Made by a program: the position numbers and the translations under genes. The notes below the pieces were generated by a model. That model worked only from the letters and a program-made list of their open reading frames with translations, made no database searches and was not told the DNA's origin. 5,754 nt of DNA. Origin: Bacillota bacterium (GTDB lineage Bacteria; Bacillota; Clostridia; Oscillospirales; Ruminococcaceae). Below are positions 4,976-5,754 of the stretch, piece after piece (the stretch's first letter is position 1; every line of letters begins with the position of its first letter). Location of the stretch: positions 1-5,754 of the forward strand of contig JAEWMM010000254.1 in NCBI GenBank assembly GCA_023457175.1, read 5' to 3'.

Positions 4976-5754
4976 TGGTTGCTGTAATTGTATTTGTCGT
5001 ATTTTTTGCCCTGTTGATCGTTTCGATCCCGATATCTTCCAGCATCGCGATTTCCTCCATTGTTCCGTCGCTCATGAACCCCAAGTTTGCGGCCAGCGGA
5101 ACCTATTTAATCCGTGAAATGATCGGCGGCATCAACAGCTTCCCGCTGCTCGCGATTCCGATGTTTATTTTTTCGGGCATCATTATGGCCCGTGGCGGCA
5201 TTTCAAAGAAGCTGTTTAACTTCTTTACTTACTTCCTCGGGAATATTACAGCCGGCGTCCCCTGTGCCGTTATTATCACCTGCCTGTTCTACGGCGCGAT
5301 TTCCGGCTCTTCGCCGGCCACCGTTGCAGCGGTCGGCAGCATGACCGTGCCGGTGCTGGTCAGCCTGGGTTACGACAAAAAGTTTTCAACCGCTGTTGTC
5401 GCTGTTTCGGGCGGCTTGGGCGTTATTATTCCGCCTTCCATTCCGTTTGTGCTTTATTGCATGGCCTCCGGCGCATCGGTGGGCCAGCTGTTCATCGCAG
5501 GTATTCTGCCCGGTTTTTTGATTGCCTTCTGCCTGATGGGCTACGCCTTCTTCTACTGCCTGCGCCATGGCGAAGACAAGGCCAAAATCAACGAGGTCGT
5601 CGGAGCGCTGCACCGTCAGGGCTTTGTCAAGGTGTTTTTCGACAGCTTCTGGGCGCTGCTGACGCCGGTCATCATCCTCGGCAGCATCTATTCCGGCGTT
5701 GCTTCCCCGACAGAAGCGGCCGTGCTCTCGGTTTTTTATGCAATGTTCATCAGC
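4975..5754 (+). CDS. dctM: TRAP transporter large membrane subunit (DctM-like), cut by window end
   Basis: An open frame of 260 codons running off the window without a stop; the family is normally about 425-430 residues, so roughly 60 percent is present. It is the main transmembrane channel subunit of the TRAP transporter. Translated by eye it begins MVAVIVFVVFFALL (first membrane segment) and carries the DctM family hallmarks in order: FPLLAIPMFIFSGIIMARGG (about 56-75), YGAISGSSPATVAAVGSM (106-123), SGGLGVIIPPSIPFVLY (145-161), LFIAGILPGFLIAF (172-185), a cytoplasmic stretch with charged residues (about 196-218), and GVASPTEAAVLSVFYA (241-256). The SGSSPAT and PPSIP segments belong to the conserved transport core of the family. 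It is translationally coupled to dctQ. Family confidence is very high; the substrate is unknown. Confidence 0.95.
   Translation, partial: MVAVIVFVVFFALLIVSIPISSSIAISSIVPSLMNPKFAASGTYLIREMIGGINSFPLLAIPMFIFSGIIMARGGISKKLFNFFTYFLGNITAGVPCAVIITCLFYGAISGSSPATVAAVGSMTVPVLVSLGYDKKFSTAVVAVSGGLGVIIPPSIPFVLYCMASGASVGQLFIAGILPGFLIAFCLMGYAFFYCLRHGEDKAKINEVVGALHRQGFVKVFFDSFWALLTPVIILGSIYSGVASPTEAAVLSVFYAMFIS

Overview
The window holds five same-strand genes with no coding break: a HMG-CoA lyase family protein (9-923), a CoA-acylating aldehyde dehydrogenase (1002-2417), an acetolactate-synthase-like thiamine diphosphate enzyme (2513-4333), and the small (4454-4975) and large (4975 to the window end, incomplete) membrane subunits of a TRAP transporter. 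No RNA gene, mobile element, CRISPR array or regulator gene was seen. The sequence is moderately GC-rich in the genes and AT-richer in the gaps. Ribosome binding sites are purine-rich (AAAGGA, AAAGGAG, GGAGGAGG). This suggests an anaerobic, clostridia-like Bacillota (perhaps an uncultured gut or sediment lineage). That is an inference from style; another TRAP-rich anaerobic phylum such as Synergistota cannot be excluded.

Layout: the lyase gene starts 8 bases into the window, with an in-frame stop directly before its ATG, so it is complete. A 78-base gap follows, with a 28-base imperfect palindrome that is a candidate operator. The aldehyde dehydrogenase and the ThDP enzyme are separated by 95 bases that can fold into a two-tier stem-loop. 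The ThDP enzyme and the transporter are separated by 120 bases with a 15-pair hairpin that lacks a U-tract. The two transporter genes overlap by one base (TAATG) and are surely co-translated.

Working model (inference): the TRAP transporter imports a small organic acid, possibly a hydroxy-, oxo-, dicarboxylic or sulfonated acid. The ThDP enzyme cleaves or condenses a 2-oxo or 2-hydroxyacyl intermediate, the aldehyde dehydrogenase interconverts the resulting aldehyde and its acyl-CoA, and the HMG-CoA-lyase-like enzyme cleaves a branched 3-hydroxyacyl-CoA to acetyl-CoA (or similar) plus an oxo acid. Each protein family is clear, but the substrate is not, and I do not recognise this combination as a described pathway. 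The lyase carries an altered metal-site motif (HFHNTRG where classical enzymes have HCHDTYG), which argues that its substrate is not simply HMG-CoA.
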